Source: Sinorhizobium sp.
GTDB lineage: Bacteria; Pseudomonadota; Alphaproteobacteria; Rhizobiales; Rhizobiaceae
Length of the DNA stretch: 8,798 nt
Assembly (NCBI GenBank): GCA_031178305.1
Contig: JAPSJG010000134.1
Location: forward strand, 1-8,798
Direction: 5' to 3'
Of this stretch, positions 1 through 5,811 are shown in pieces. Both the position numbers and the translations under genes were made by a program. Positions within the stretch are counted from its first letter, which is position 1; the number at the start of each line of letters is the position of its first letter. The notes under the pieces are model-generated. The model saw nothing but the letters and a program-made list of their open reading frames with translations. It had not been told where the DNA came from and searched no databases.

Positions 1-440
1 CCCGGTCCGCAAGCGACGAAGGGCCGGCCCCCCGTCAGCGCTTCCACCTCGAGGATCAGCGTCGTCGAGCGGTCGGGATATTCCGGCGTGCCGAGAGCGA
101 ACTGGTCGAAGCCCGGCATGGCGCCGTCCTTCTCGACAAAGGCGAAACGGGGCTCGTCCTTGACTTCGGTAACGGGAGCGCCGGTGTGGAAGGCAACCCA
201 TTGCGGCACTGCGGATTTGAGGAGGGCAGGGGAGAGCCAGACAGGCGTGTCGTGATCGCAAAGCGTCAAGGCAACGGCGCCGCTTGCCAGGCCAAGCGGA
301 GAGGGCGGTGCGGCGAGCACCGTCAGGCGCCCGATCGTGCCAGGTCGGGCAAAGCAGTCCATCAACGTCCGGAAGACGGATTGCGCCTCGAACACCGGAT
401 CGGCGAAGGCGCCGGCATAGATTTGCGATTGGACGGTCAT
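1..440 (-). CDS. phnH: PhnH, carbon-phosphorus lyase complex subunit (C-terminus cut off by window edge)
   Basis: PhnH is a core subunit of the PhnGHIJ C-P lyase complex, which acts with PhnI, PhnG and PhnL to join phosphonates to ribose triphosphate before PhnJ cuts the C-P bond. My translation of the minus strand begins MTVQSQIYAGAFADPVFEAQ and continues with FRTLMDCFARPGTIGRLT, ALTLCDHDTPVWLS and GTPEYPDRSTTLILEVEAL. This is the usual PhnH layout: an N-terminal 'FRxLMDxxARPG' block, an 'LTLxDxxTPVWL' block, and a 'G..xYPDxSTTLIL' block. About 146 residues are visible out of roughly 200 expected, so the 3' end lies left of the window. The ATG overlaps the phnG stop by one base (TGATG), which indicates translational coupling in one operon. 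Identity rests on motifs and on the phnG neighbour; I regard it as nearly certain. Confidence 0.95.
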   Translation of the reverse strand, partial: MTVQSQIYAGAFADPVFEAQSVFRTLMDCFARPGTIGRLTVLAAPPSPLGLASGAVALTLCDHDTPVWLSPALLKSAVPQWVAFHTGAPVTEVKDEPRFAFVEKDGAMPGFDQFALGTPEYPDRSTTLILEVEALTGGRPFVACGP

Positions 441-913
441 CAATCCTCTCCCCGGACCATGGTGAAGAAGTCGACGCGGGTCGCGGCCGTTTCCTCGGCT
501 CTGCGGCGGTCTTCCGCGTCGATGCGGGCGGCGATTCGCCGGTGCAGCGCTTCGGCAGCCGACCGATTCGCCGGGTGCTGGAAGAGCGCGTCGAAGATCG
601 CGGCGTAGCGGGCGCGTTCCTTGTCGGTGCCGAGCAATTGCCCGTGGCCGATCTCGCCGCTTGAAAGCCGGACGGTGGCGCGCGTCACCGTCGCCTCGCC
701 GAGATTGAAGGGATGACCACCGCCGCCGATGCGTCCGAGCACCATCACGAGCCCCGTTTCGGGACCGCGCACCGGCGTTACCTCGGGCTTGTCGGAGATC
801 GCCCCCCAGGCGGCGGAAAGCTCGGCAAGGGTGGCGCGGGCGAGGAGCCGCATGGCATCGCCCCGTTCGGCGGCAGGCTCCGGAAGGTCGTCACGCTTTT
901 CAGTAGCGGTCAT
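440..913 (-). CDS. phnG: PhnG, carbon-phosphorus lyase complex subunit
   Basis: PhnG is the small subunit of the cytoplasmic C-P lyase core complex, needed with PhnH, PhnI and PhnL for the nucleoside-phosphonate step of phosphonate use. The 157-residue product has the family features: an N-terminal helix (MRLLARATLAELSAAW), a central GLVMVLGRIGGGGHPFNLGEATVTRATVRL stretch, then GEIGHGQLLGTDKERARYAAIFDAL, and a charged C-terminal helix rich in Arg and Glu. Length matches the family. Two in-frame ATGs exist, at 919 and 913 on the minus strand. I chose 913 because the AGGGG ribosome site sits 7 nt from it but only 1 nt from the first. It is the first gene of a leftward operon with phnH. The upstream region carries a PhoB-box-like direct repeat and possible PhnF operators, so control by phosphate and by PhnF is expected. 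Confidence 0.95.
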   Translation of the reverse strand: MTATEKRDDLPEPAAERGDAMRLLARATLAELSAAWGAISDKPEVTPVRGPETGLVMVLGRIGGGGHPFNLGEATVTRATVRLSSGEIGHGQLLGTDKERARYAAIFDALFQHPANRSAAEALHRRIAARIDAEDRRRAEETAATRVDFFTMVRGED

Positions 914-929
914 GATCATACCCCTAAAT

Positions 930-945
930 GTCTATTGATCTAGAC
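930..945. promoter_or_regulatory. Putative PhnF operator 1 (perfect inverted repeat)
   Basis: GTCTA (930-934) and TAGAC (941-945) form a perfect inverted repeat with a 6-bp centre, between the divergent phnG and phnF genes. GntR regulators of the HutC/PhnF type bind short inverted repeats of roughly GT-N-TA-N-AC form, so this is a reasonable operator. It covers the -35 box of the proposed phnF promoter and the expected start of the phnG transcript, so binding could repress both. The repeat is visible; the bound protein is inferred. Confidence 0.5.
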
Positions 946-963
946 GACTATACATCTTATAGA
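935..963 (+). promoter_or_regulatory. Probable sigma70-type promoter of phnF
   Basis: TTGATC (935-940) and TATAGA (958-963) are separated by exactly 17 bp, and each matches 4 of 6 consensus positions. Transcription would start near 970, giving a leader of about 23 nt to the ATG at 993 or 41 nt to the ATG at 1011. Both boxes are embedded in the two inverted repeats, so PhnF autoregulation is likely. No equally good -35 is seen for phnG on the other strand, which suits an activator-dependent promoter there. Confidence 0.45.
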
Positions 964-964
964 C
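946..964. promoter_or_regulatory. Putative PhnF operator 2 (imperfect inverted repeat)
   Basis: GACTATA (946-952) and TATAGAC (958-964) pair with one mismatch around a 5-bp centre. It directly abuts the first repeat and ends in the same TAGAC half-site (941-945 and 960-964, 19 bp apart). It overlaps the proposed phnF -10 (958-963) and a possible phnG -10 (TATAAG, 961 to 956 on the minus strand). Two adjacent copies would suit binding of two regulator dimers. The function is inferred from location. Confidence 0.45.
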
Positions 965-981
965 TTTCTTAGCCTTCGCAA

Positions 982-999
982 ATGACAGGCCTATGACAT
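982..999 (-). promoter_or_regulatory. PhoB box directed at the phnG operon
   Basis: Read on the minus strand, ATGTCAT (999-993), AGGC and CTGTCAT (988-982) form two heptamers 11 bp apart, matching the consensus CTGTCAT-N4-CTGTCAT at 6/7 and 7/7 positions. It lies upstream of phnG in the right orientation. The 3' end is about 10 bp from a weak TAAGAA -10 and 20 bp from a better TATAAG. The box contains the first possible phnF ATG (993-995), so PhoB bound here would also sit in the path of phnF transcription. Confidence 0.6.
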
Positions 1000-1748
1000 C
1001 GGTGAAGAAAATGGCTGCAAGGAAGACGGTCGAGCGGCAGACGGGGGTTGCGCTCTGGCGGCAGATCGCCGACCGCATAAGGCTCGCGATCGGCAATGGC
1101 GACTATGACGCGACCGGCATGGTGCCGCCGGAAACGACGTTGGCCTCCGAGTTCGGCGTGAACCGCCATACAGTGCGCAGCGCGCTTGCCGCCCTTGCCG
1201 AGGAAGGGCTGGTGCGCGCCGTGCAGGGACGCGGCACGCTGATCGAACGTAAGGACCGGGTGACCTATCCGATCTCCCGCCGCACCCGTTTCTCGCAGGG
1301 GCTCGGGCGCCAGGTAAAGGAGATCGGCTCAAAGCTGCTCGGTCAGAGAGAGGTGCGGGCGAGCGGCGACGTCGCTGCGGCGCTCGGGCTGCCGCCGGGA
1401 TCGCCCGTGGTCGAACTGCGCACCGTCAGCAGCGGCGACGGTCGGCCGCTCTCGGCGACCATCTCCTATTTCCCGGCCGAGCGGTTTCCGGAGATGGCGC
1501 AACAATATGCTCGCCTCGGTTCCGTCACCAAGGCCTTCGCGGCGCAAGGGCTCGACGACTATCTTCGTGTCTCAACCGAAATCGTCGCCCGGCACGCCGA
1601 TGCGGAAGAACTCAAGCTCCTCAAGCTTTCCCCCGGAGCGATCGTCCTCGAGGCTCTGGCGGTCAATGCCGATCTTGCCGGGCGGCCGGTCGAATATTCG
1701 CGCACGCGCTTTGCCGCCGACCGGATGAAGCTCAGGATCGAGACTTAG
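993..1748 (+). CDS. phnF: PhnF, GntR-family (HutC/UTRA) transcriptional regulator of phosphonate genes
   Basis: This is a DNA-binding repressor-type regulator, divergent from phnGH and probably controlling it. The 251-residue product has an N-terminal winged helix (about residues 16-86; GVALWRQIADRIRLAIGNGD, then LASEFGVNRHTVRSALAALA as helix-turn-helix, then the wing VQGRGTLI). A UTRA ligand-binding domain follows (about 105-248) with SPVVELRTVSSGDGRPLSAT, DYLRVSTEIVAR and a closing VEYSRTRFAADRMKL. The LWRQIADRI start and the context fit PhnF. Start choice is open: ATG 993 has AGG only 3 nt away and lies inside the PhoB box, while ATG 1011 has GGTGA at 5 nt spacing. The later start would remove six residues outside any domain. 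The ligand is unknown; a phosphonate or phosphate ester is the natural guess. Confidence 0.9.
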   Translation: MTSVKKMAARKTVERQTGVALWRQIADRIRLAIGNGDYDATGMVPPETTLASEFGVNRHTVRSALAALAEEGLVRAVQGRGTLIERKDRVTYPISRRTRFSQGLGRQVKEIGSKLLGQREVRASGDVAAALGLPPGSPVVELRTVSSGDGRPLSATISYFPAERFPEMAQQYARLGSVTKAFAAQGLDDYLRVSTEIVARHADAEELKLLKLSPGAIVLEALAVNADLAGRPVEYSRTRFAADRMKLRIET

Positions 1749-1769
1749 AACTCCTGGTCTTCCATGCGT

Positions 1770-1803
1770 GCCCCTCATCCCCCTGGCGCGACCTTCTCCC
1801 CGC
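1770..1803. repeat. Half copy of a RIME-like rhizobial intergenic palindrome
   Basis: CCCCTCATCC at 1771-1780 followed by ACCTTCTCCCCGC at 1791-1803 is the left half of the element seen complete at 3657-3733. The right-hand complementary arms (GCGGGGAG... and ...TGAGGGGC) are missing, so this copy cannot fold on itself. It lies in the 63-bp gap between the converging phnF and DUF1905 stop codons. Assignment to the RIME class is from memory. Confidence 0.6.
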
Positions 1804-1811
1804 AACCGGAT

Positions 1812-2111
1812 CTAAGCACGATCCAGCGTCAGCGCGATCTTGATGGTTTGGCCGGTGGTCAGATTCTCTTTCCGCCGCACCTCCGCCTTCACCGGCAGGA
1901 GAAACGAACCCGAGCCCTTGTCGGGGAAGATCGAGGTCGTCCATTCCGTATTGCCTGTCCGCGCGATCACGGCTTCGCTGCCCCAGCCGCGTTTCCCCGG
2001 TTCGGCCGTGAACCTGATCTGCCCGGCAATGTCGGTTGGCAGGGTGACGAAATGCCAGCCGCCCTTCCCCGGATAAAGCCAAAGCTCCGCATCGAATTCG
2101 AATTGTGCCAC
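1812..2111 (-). CDS. DUF1905 domain protein
   Basis: This is a small single-domain protein of unknown function. From a GTG start the 99-residue product begins (M)AQFEFDAELWLYPGKGGWHF, continues with VTLPTDIAGQIRF, a GWGSEAV segment, WTTSIFPDKGSGSFLLPVKAEVRRKE, and ends in TIKIALTLDRA. This is the family's compact beta-barrel pattern, with its usual 'GGWHFVTLP' and 'SIFPDKxSGxFLLPVK' blocks. The frame is open back to an ATG at 2207, but those extra 32 residues are basic and unlike the family. The GTG has GAGG 5 nt upstream and gives the normal family length, so I prefer it. It is divergent from the SBP56 gene. No catalytic residues, signal peptide or membrane segment are seen. The family call is firm; the function is not known. 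Confidence 0.82.
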   Translation of the reverse strand: MAQFEFDAELWLYPGKGGWHFVTLPTDIAGQIRFTAEPGKRGWGSEAVIARTGNTEWTTSIFPDKGSGSFLLPVKAEVRRKENLTTGQTIKIALTLDRA

Positions 2112-2238
2112 CTGATCCTCGCTTTGTTCGCCATTCAAAATAAGGCGATGACGCCGTATTTCCGACGGGTTTTTGCCGCATCTCTTAATTCTTGCATCAG
2201 GATCCACGCATTGTCTTCTTTATTGGGGGAGATGAGAA

Positions 2239-3633
2239 ATGGCGACGTGGCGACCCGATCCTTCCTTCTATCCGTCACCGCGAATGGCTGCAAAGGCTCC
2301 TGAGGAGACCCTTGCCTATGTCGCTGCCTTCGACCCGGACCGGCAGCGGCCGGACGCGATCGCGGTTGTCGACGTCGATCCGGCGTCCCAGAGCTATTCA
2401 CAGATCGTGGGGCAGGTCGATATGCCGAATATCGGCGATGAGCTCCATCATTTCGGCTGGAATGCCTGCTCGTCCTGCCTCTGTCCCAATGCGCCGCATC
2501 CGCATGTGGAGCGACGCTATCTCGTCGTGCCCGGCTTGAGGTCGTCGCGGCTTCACATCATCGATACCAAGCCGGATCCGAGAAAGCCTCAGATCGTCCG
2601 CGTCATCGAACCTTCGGAGGTTGCCGAAAGGGCGAACTATTCGCGCCTGCACACGATTCATTGCGGTCCGGAAGGGATTTACGTCAATGCGCTCGCCGAC
2701 CGGGACGGTAATGCGCCGGGCGGGATATTCCTGCTCGACCACGACAGCTTCGACGTGCTCGGCCAATGGGAAATGGATCGCGGGCCGCAAAAGCTCGCCT
2801 ATGATTTCTGGTGGCATCTCGGCCACGATACGATGATCACCAGTGAGTGGGGCACGCCGGACACGTTCGAGAACGGCCTCGTTCCGGAGGTGCTGCTCGA
2901 TTCGAAATATGGCCGCCGGCTGCACTTCTGGGATCTCACGAAGCGCAAGCACGTGCAGGAGATCGATTTCGGCGAGGAGCATCAGCTGGTCTTCGAACTG
3001 CGCCCGGCCCATGACCCGACCAAGGCCTATGGCTTTGTTGGCTGCGTCATCAGCCTCAGAGACCTCTCCGCTTCGATCTGGACCTGGTATCGAGAAGGCA
3101 ACAGGTGGGCGGTGAAAAAGGTGATCGAGATTCCGGCCGAGCCCGCCGATCCGGATCTGCTGCCCCCTGTGCTCAAAGGCTTCAAGGCGGTCGCGCCGCT
3201 CGTCACCGATATCGACCTCTCGATGGATGATCGCTTCCTCTACGTCTCCTGCTGGGGAACCGGCGACATGATCCAGTACGACGTTTCCGATCCCCTCGCG
3301 CCCAGGGAGACGGGGCGGGTACGGATCGGCGGCATTGTCTCGCGCGCAACGCATCCGAAGGCGACGAACGGCGCTCTGAATGGTGGTCCGCAGATGGTCG
3401 AGATCAGCCGCGACGGCAAGCGGGTCTATTTCACCAATTCGCTTTATGGCGCGATCGACCCGCAATTCTATCCGGAGGGTATCGACGGCTGGATGGTGAA
3501 GCTCGACGTTGGCGACAATGGCGGCATTGGCTTCGACGATAATTTCTTCGTCGACTGGCCGAAGGGGCATCGCCCGCATCAGGTTCGATTGGAAGGCGGC
3601 GATTGCTCCTCGGATTCCTATTGCTACCCTTGA
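2239..3633 (+). CDS. Selenium-binding protein SBP56 / methanethiol oxidase family
   Basis: The 464-residue product is a full-length member of the SBP56 family, which includes human SELENBP1 and bacterial MtoX. Characterised members oxidise methanethiol to formaldehyde, H2S and H2O2 using copper. Visible landmarks are ELHHFGWNACSSC (His70, His71, Cys77, Cys80), LHTIHCG (His138, His141), a GYDFW-like AYDFWW, ITSEWGTP, GFVGC, TDIDLSMDDRFLYVSCWGTGD, GGPQMVEISRDGKRVYFTNSLY, and a C-terminal HRPHQVRLEGGDCSSD. These are the conserved His and Cys sites of the beta-propeller family. The start is well supported: GGGGGAG lies 7 nt before the ATG. There is no signal peptide at the N-terminus, unlike periplasmic bacterial MtoX as I recall it, so a cytoplasmic location is likely. 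Activity on methanethiol is inferred from the family only. Confidence 0.92.
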   Translation: MATWRPDPSFYPSPRMAAKAPEETLAYVAAFDPDRQRPDAIAVVDVDPASQSYSQIVGQVDMPNIGDELHHFGWNACSSCLCPNAPHPHVERRYLVVPGLRSSRLHIIDTKPDPRKPQIVRVIEPSEVAERANYSRLHTIHCGPEGIYVNALADRDGNAPGGIFLLDHDSFDVLGQWEMDRGPQKLAYDFWWHLGHDTMITSEWGTPDTFENGLVPEVLLDSKYGRRLHFWDLTKRKHVQEIDFGEEHQLVFELRPAHDPTKAYGFVGCVISLRDLSASIWTWYREGNRWAVKKVIEIPAEPADPDLLPPVLKGFKAVAPLVTDIDLSMDDRFLYVSCWGTGDMIQYDVSDPLAPRETGRVRIGGIVSRATHPKATNGALNGGPQMVEISRDGKRVYFTNSLYGAIDPQFYPEGIDGWMVKLDVGDNGGIGFDDNFFVDWPKGHRPHQVRLEGGDCSSDSYCYP

Positions 3634-3656
3634 GGGGCGTGTGAAGGCCGCGGGTG

Positions 3657-3733
3657 GCCCCCTCATCCGGCTTGCTGGCCACCTTCTCCCCGCCTGCGGT
3701 GTGCCTGCGGGGAGCAGGGCTGGGGTGAGGGGC
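3657..3733. repeat. Complete RIME-like palindromic intergenic element
   Basis: Two nested pairs of arms are present. Outer: GCCCCCTCATCC (3657-3668) with GGGGTGAGGGGC (3722-3733). Inner: CTTCTCCCCGC (3683-3693) with GCGGGGAGCAG (3707-3717), one mismatch. It starts 24 nt after the SBP56 stop codon and could act as a transcript-end or mRNA-stabilising structure there, separating that gene from the membrane protein. The layout of two palindromes recalls rhizobial RIME mosaic elements. Confidence 0.7.
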
Positions 3734-3810
3734 TGTCACGCTTTCCACCATTCAAAGCCGATTGGATATAATTTCAAGGAGAGCGGACTTTTGCGGCCGC
3801 ACCAGAGCAA

Positions 3811-4434
3811 ATGACGAATCTTTGGCCTTGGCTTTCGCTTTTGGGCCTCGGTGCGTTCCACGGGATAAACCCGGCGATGGGCTGGCTCTTCGCCGTGGCG
3901 CTTGGCCTTCACCGGCAGAGTGCACGGATCGTCTGGCTGTCTCTCGTTCCGATCGCCCTTGGCCATGCCGCGTCCATCGCGTTGGTGTTGGCCCTCGTGA
4001 CCGTCTTCGGGACGGTTCTGGATTTGCGGAACCTGCAGCTTGCGGCCGCCTTCCTCATTCTCGGCCTAGCAGGCTACTACGGATTCTACGGGCATCGCCA
4101 CCGCGTGAGGATTGGCATGCGAACCGGCATGACCGGGCTGGCGCTGTGGTCTTTCCTGATGGCGACGAGCCACGGCGCCGGGCTGATGCTGGTGCCTGCA
4201 GTCCTGAGCCTTTGCCTGACAGACCAAGCCGGGACCGCCATGAGCAGCTCGCTTCCGATTTCACTTGCCGCGGTTGCCGTCCACACCGGTGCCATGCTTG
4301 CCGTGATCGCGGCGATCGCGCTCGTCGTCTTCGGCTGGCTGGGGCTTGCAGCGCTGCGCCCGGCCTGGATCAATTTCGACCGTCTCTGGACATTGGCACT
4401 CGGCGCGACCGGCACCATCCTCCTGGTCTCATAG
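3811..4434 (+). CDS. Six-helix membrane protein with intramembrane histidines, function unknown
   Basis: This is an integral inner-membrane protein of 207 residues. Hydrophobic segments lie at about 5-32, 40-67, 74-94, 106-134, 147-176 and 191-207; the last runs to the final residue, leaving no tail. The first helix has GAFHGINPAMGW (His17, Asn20); further helix histidines are His52 (LGHAAS), His121 (TSHGAG) and His158. A basic loop HRHRVR follows helix 3. Histidines in helices 1, 2 and 4 recall nickel/cobalt and TauE/SafE-like exporters such as NicO or RcnA, but the exact NicO motif is absent, so transport of a metal or small anion is only a guess. The ATG is the first start after the in-frame stop at 3769. 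The ribosome site is weak (GAG at 3805), and the better AAGGAGAG at 3776 is too far upstream to serve it. Its stop is 5 nt from the converging GST stop. Confidence 0.75.
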   Translation: MTNLWPWLSLLGLGAFHGINPAMGWLFAVALGLHRQSARIVWLSLVPIALGHAASIALVLALVTVFGTVLDLRNLQLAAAFLILGLAGYYGFYGHRHRVRIGMRTGMTGLALWSFLMATSHGAGLMLVPAVLSLCLTDQAGTAMSSSLPISLAAVAVHTGAMLAVIAAIALVVFGWLGLAALRPAWINFDRLWTLALGATGTILLVS

Positions 4435-4439
4435 AACGT

Positions 4440-5153
4440 TCAGGCGGTTCCCGTGAGCTCCTCGTCCCGCTGCGCTTTGACATAGGCGATGTAACCGCGC
4501 ACATCGGCGGCAGGTTCGGAGTAGGCCGTCCCGAGCGTTTTCTCCATCGCTTCCATATAGGTCGTCGCCCAGGCCGGCAGGGGATAGTCGATCGCCTCGA
4601 GGAATTCGAGTGTGGCAGCAAGCCTGATGTCGGCGATCGACGGCCGGTCGCCGCCGATGAAAGGCTGTCCGGCCAAGTAAAACCTATGGAAGACCTCGAG
4701 CGGCTCGGCGAGCGCTTCCGCGGCCGCCTTGCGGGCCTGCTCCTTGGTGTCATGGTCGGCGTCGCTATAGCCGACTTCACCCGGATATTGCGGGAAATGG
4801 AGAGCCGGATAGGTGGCCCGCGCCAGATAGGGGTAGAAGGTTCCGATCAGGTAGAACATCGCGCTGTCGATCATCGCGCGCCTCTCGGGGTCCTTCGGGT
4901 AGAACTGGTCGAGCCCGTGCTTATTGCAGAGATACTGCATGATCGCGCAGCTTTCCCAGAGCGCGCCTTTGGGCAGGTCCGCCGTTTCGATCATTGGCGT
5001 CAGATGCGACGGTGCCTTCGCCAGGTATTCGGGGGTGCGCGTCTGCCCGTAGACGTCATGCTCGGTGAAGGCGAGGCCTGCCGCCCTCACGAACACCCGC
5101 ACCGTCATGTTGTTGACGCTGGGCTTGATCACATTGAGTATTATTTTCGACAT
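4440..5153 (-). CDS. Glutathione S-transferase, theta/beta-like
   Basis: This is a cytosolic glutathione transferase of 237 residues. The N-terminal thioredoxin fold (about 1-85) begins IILNVIKPSVNNMTVRVF and contains the cis-proline LTPMI (Pro53) and the glutathione-binding pair WESCAIMQYL (Glu67, Ser68). The helical C-terminal domain (about 92-228) carries the N-capping motif PSIADIRLAATLEFL, with Asp175. Ser12 is a candidate catalytic residue, but this cannot be settled by eye. AGGGAGG lies 7 nt before the ATG. It follows the VOC gene by 18 nt on the same strand, so the two form an operon in which a glutathione conjugate or an aromatic ring-cleavage product may be a shared substrate. The substrate is unknown. 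The C-terminal YIAYVKAQRDEELTGTA tail is uncharacterised. Confidence 0.9.
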   Translation of the reverse strand: MSKIILNVIKPSVNNMTVRVFVRAAGLAFTEHDVYGQTRTPEYLAKAPSHLTPMIETADLPKGALWESCAIMQYLCNKHGLDQFYPKDPERRAMIDSAMFYLIGTFYPYLARATYPALHFPQYPGEVGYSDADHDTKEQARKAAAEALAEPLEVFHRFYLAGQPFIGGDRPSIADIRLAATLEFLEAIDYPLPAWATTYMEAMEKTLGTAYSEPAADVRGYIAYVKAQRDEELTGTA

Positions 5154-5171
5154 GACTGAACCTCCCTTCCT

Positions 5172-5753
5172 TCAATACGGATTCTTCGGCGCGCGATCGG
5201 CCGACAGCGTCGGTCGCGAGTGCTCGGTGAGCGCTTCGATCGCGTCGGCGAGATGCACTTCGGCAATCGCGAAGTCGCCGCGCGCGACGCGGATCCTGTG
5301 CGCCTCCATCAGCACCTCGGCATGGCTATGGCCGGCCGGCGGCTCGAAGCGATAGGAGGCGAGTTCGATCAGGAGGCCGAGCGGGTCCTCGAAATAGATC
5401 GAATCCATGAAGCCGCGATCCTTGACGCCGCTGTGCCTGATCTCCCGCTCGTTCAGCCGCTCAACGGCCTGCTGGAAGGTGGCGCGCGACACGGCAAAGG
5501 CGATGTGGTGCACGCAGCCGATGTCCGTCGGCGTGCGTTTGGGATCGGGCTTGCGGTTCTCGTCGGTGAAGACGGTGATCAGCCGACCATCGCCCGGGTC
5601 GAAATAGAGATGGCTTTCCGACGCGCGGTCGAGGTTCGGCTGTTCGAAGATGAAGGGCATGCCGAGAATGCCTTCCCAGAAATCGATTGATGTCTGCCGG
5701 TCGGCACCGACGAGTGTGATGTGATGGACCCCTTGCGATTGCAGCTTGCGCAT
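5172..5753 (-). CDS. VOC-superfamily protein (glyoxalase / ring-cleaving dioxygenase-like)
   Basis: The 193-residue protein has two beta-alpha-beta modules of the vicinal oxygen chelate fold. Module 1 runs over about residues 8-65 (GVHHITLVGAD, FWEGILGMPF, ESHLYFDPGDG). Module 2 runs over about 78-134 (CVHHIAFAV, RGFMDSIYFEDPLGLLIELAS). Likely metal ligands are His10 or His11, His82 or His83, and Glu130, as in ring-cleaving extradiol dioxygenases and related PcpA-like enzymes. A 60-residue tail (AHRIRVARGDFAIAEVHLADAIEAL) follows the fold. The start is clear: GGGAGG lies 6 nt before the ATG. It is the first gene of a pair with the GST. It is too long, and has the wrong motifs, to be methylmalonyl-CoA epimerase despite the mutase next door. 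The substrate is unknown. Confidence 0.85.
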   Translation of the reverse strand: MRKLQSQGVHHITLVGADRQTSIDFWEGILGMPFIFEQPNLDRASESHLYFDPGDGRLITVFTDENRKPDPKRTPTDIGCVHHIAFAVSRATFQQAVERLNEREIRHSGVKDRGFMDSIYFEDPLGLLIELASYRFEPPAGHSHAEVLMEAHRIRVARGDFAIAEVHLADAIEALTEHSRPTLSADRAPKNPY

Positions 5754-5770
5754 TGCTGTCCTCCCTGGAT

Positions 5771-5785
5771 GATCCCATTGGGATC
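5771..5785. promoter_or_regulatory. 15-bp perfect palindrome in the VOC-gene leader
   Basis: GATCCCA-T-TGGGATC is a perfect inverted repeat ending 17 nt upstream of the VOC start codon and 4 nt upstream of its Shine-Dalgarno sequence. It could be an operator or a small leader hairpin affecting initiation of the VOC-GST operon. No regulator gene sits beside it. The symmetry is seen; the role is inferred. Confidence 0.4.
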
Positions 5786-5811
5786 GACGGAGTCGCGCGT
5801 CGCCCTTTTTC

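Noticed and set aside
971..977. Third PhoB heptamer (GAAGGCT) in register with the other two
   Set aside because: Spacing is right, but only about one of seven bases matches the consensus.
2112..2207. Longer N-terminus for the DUF1905 protein (ATG at 2207)
   Set aside because: The extra 32 residues do not resemble the family, no ribosome site is seen there, and a GTG with GAGG fits the family start.
1764..2303. 179-codon plus-strand frame between phnF and the SBP56 gene
   Set aside because: It is opposite the DUF1905 gene and runs into the SBP56 start in another frame, with no motif.
2398..3666. 422-codon open frame on the minus strand
   Set aside because: It lies opposite the SBP56 gene and has no recognisable motif or ribosome site, so it is an antisense shadow.
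3762..5159. 465-codon open frame on the plus strand
   Set aside because: It runs across the membrane protein in another frame and opposite the GST. Its Arg/Asp/Gly-rich text resembles no family.
5172..5753. VOC protein as the missing methylmalonyl-CoA epimerase
   Set aside because: That epimerase is also a VOC protein and would fit beside bhbA, but it is usually around 140 residues. This protein has a 60-residue tail, dioxygenase-like motifs and a GST partner.
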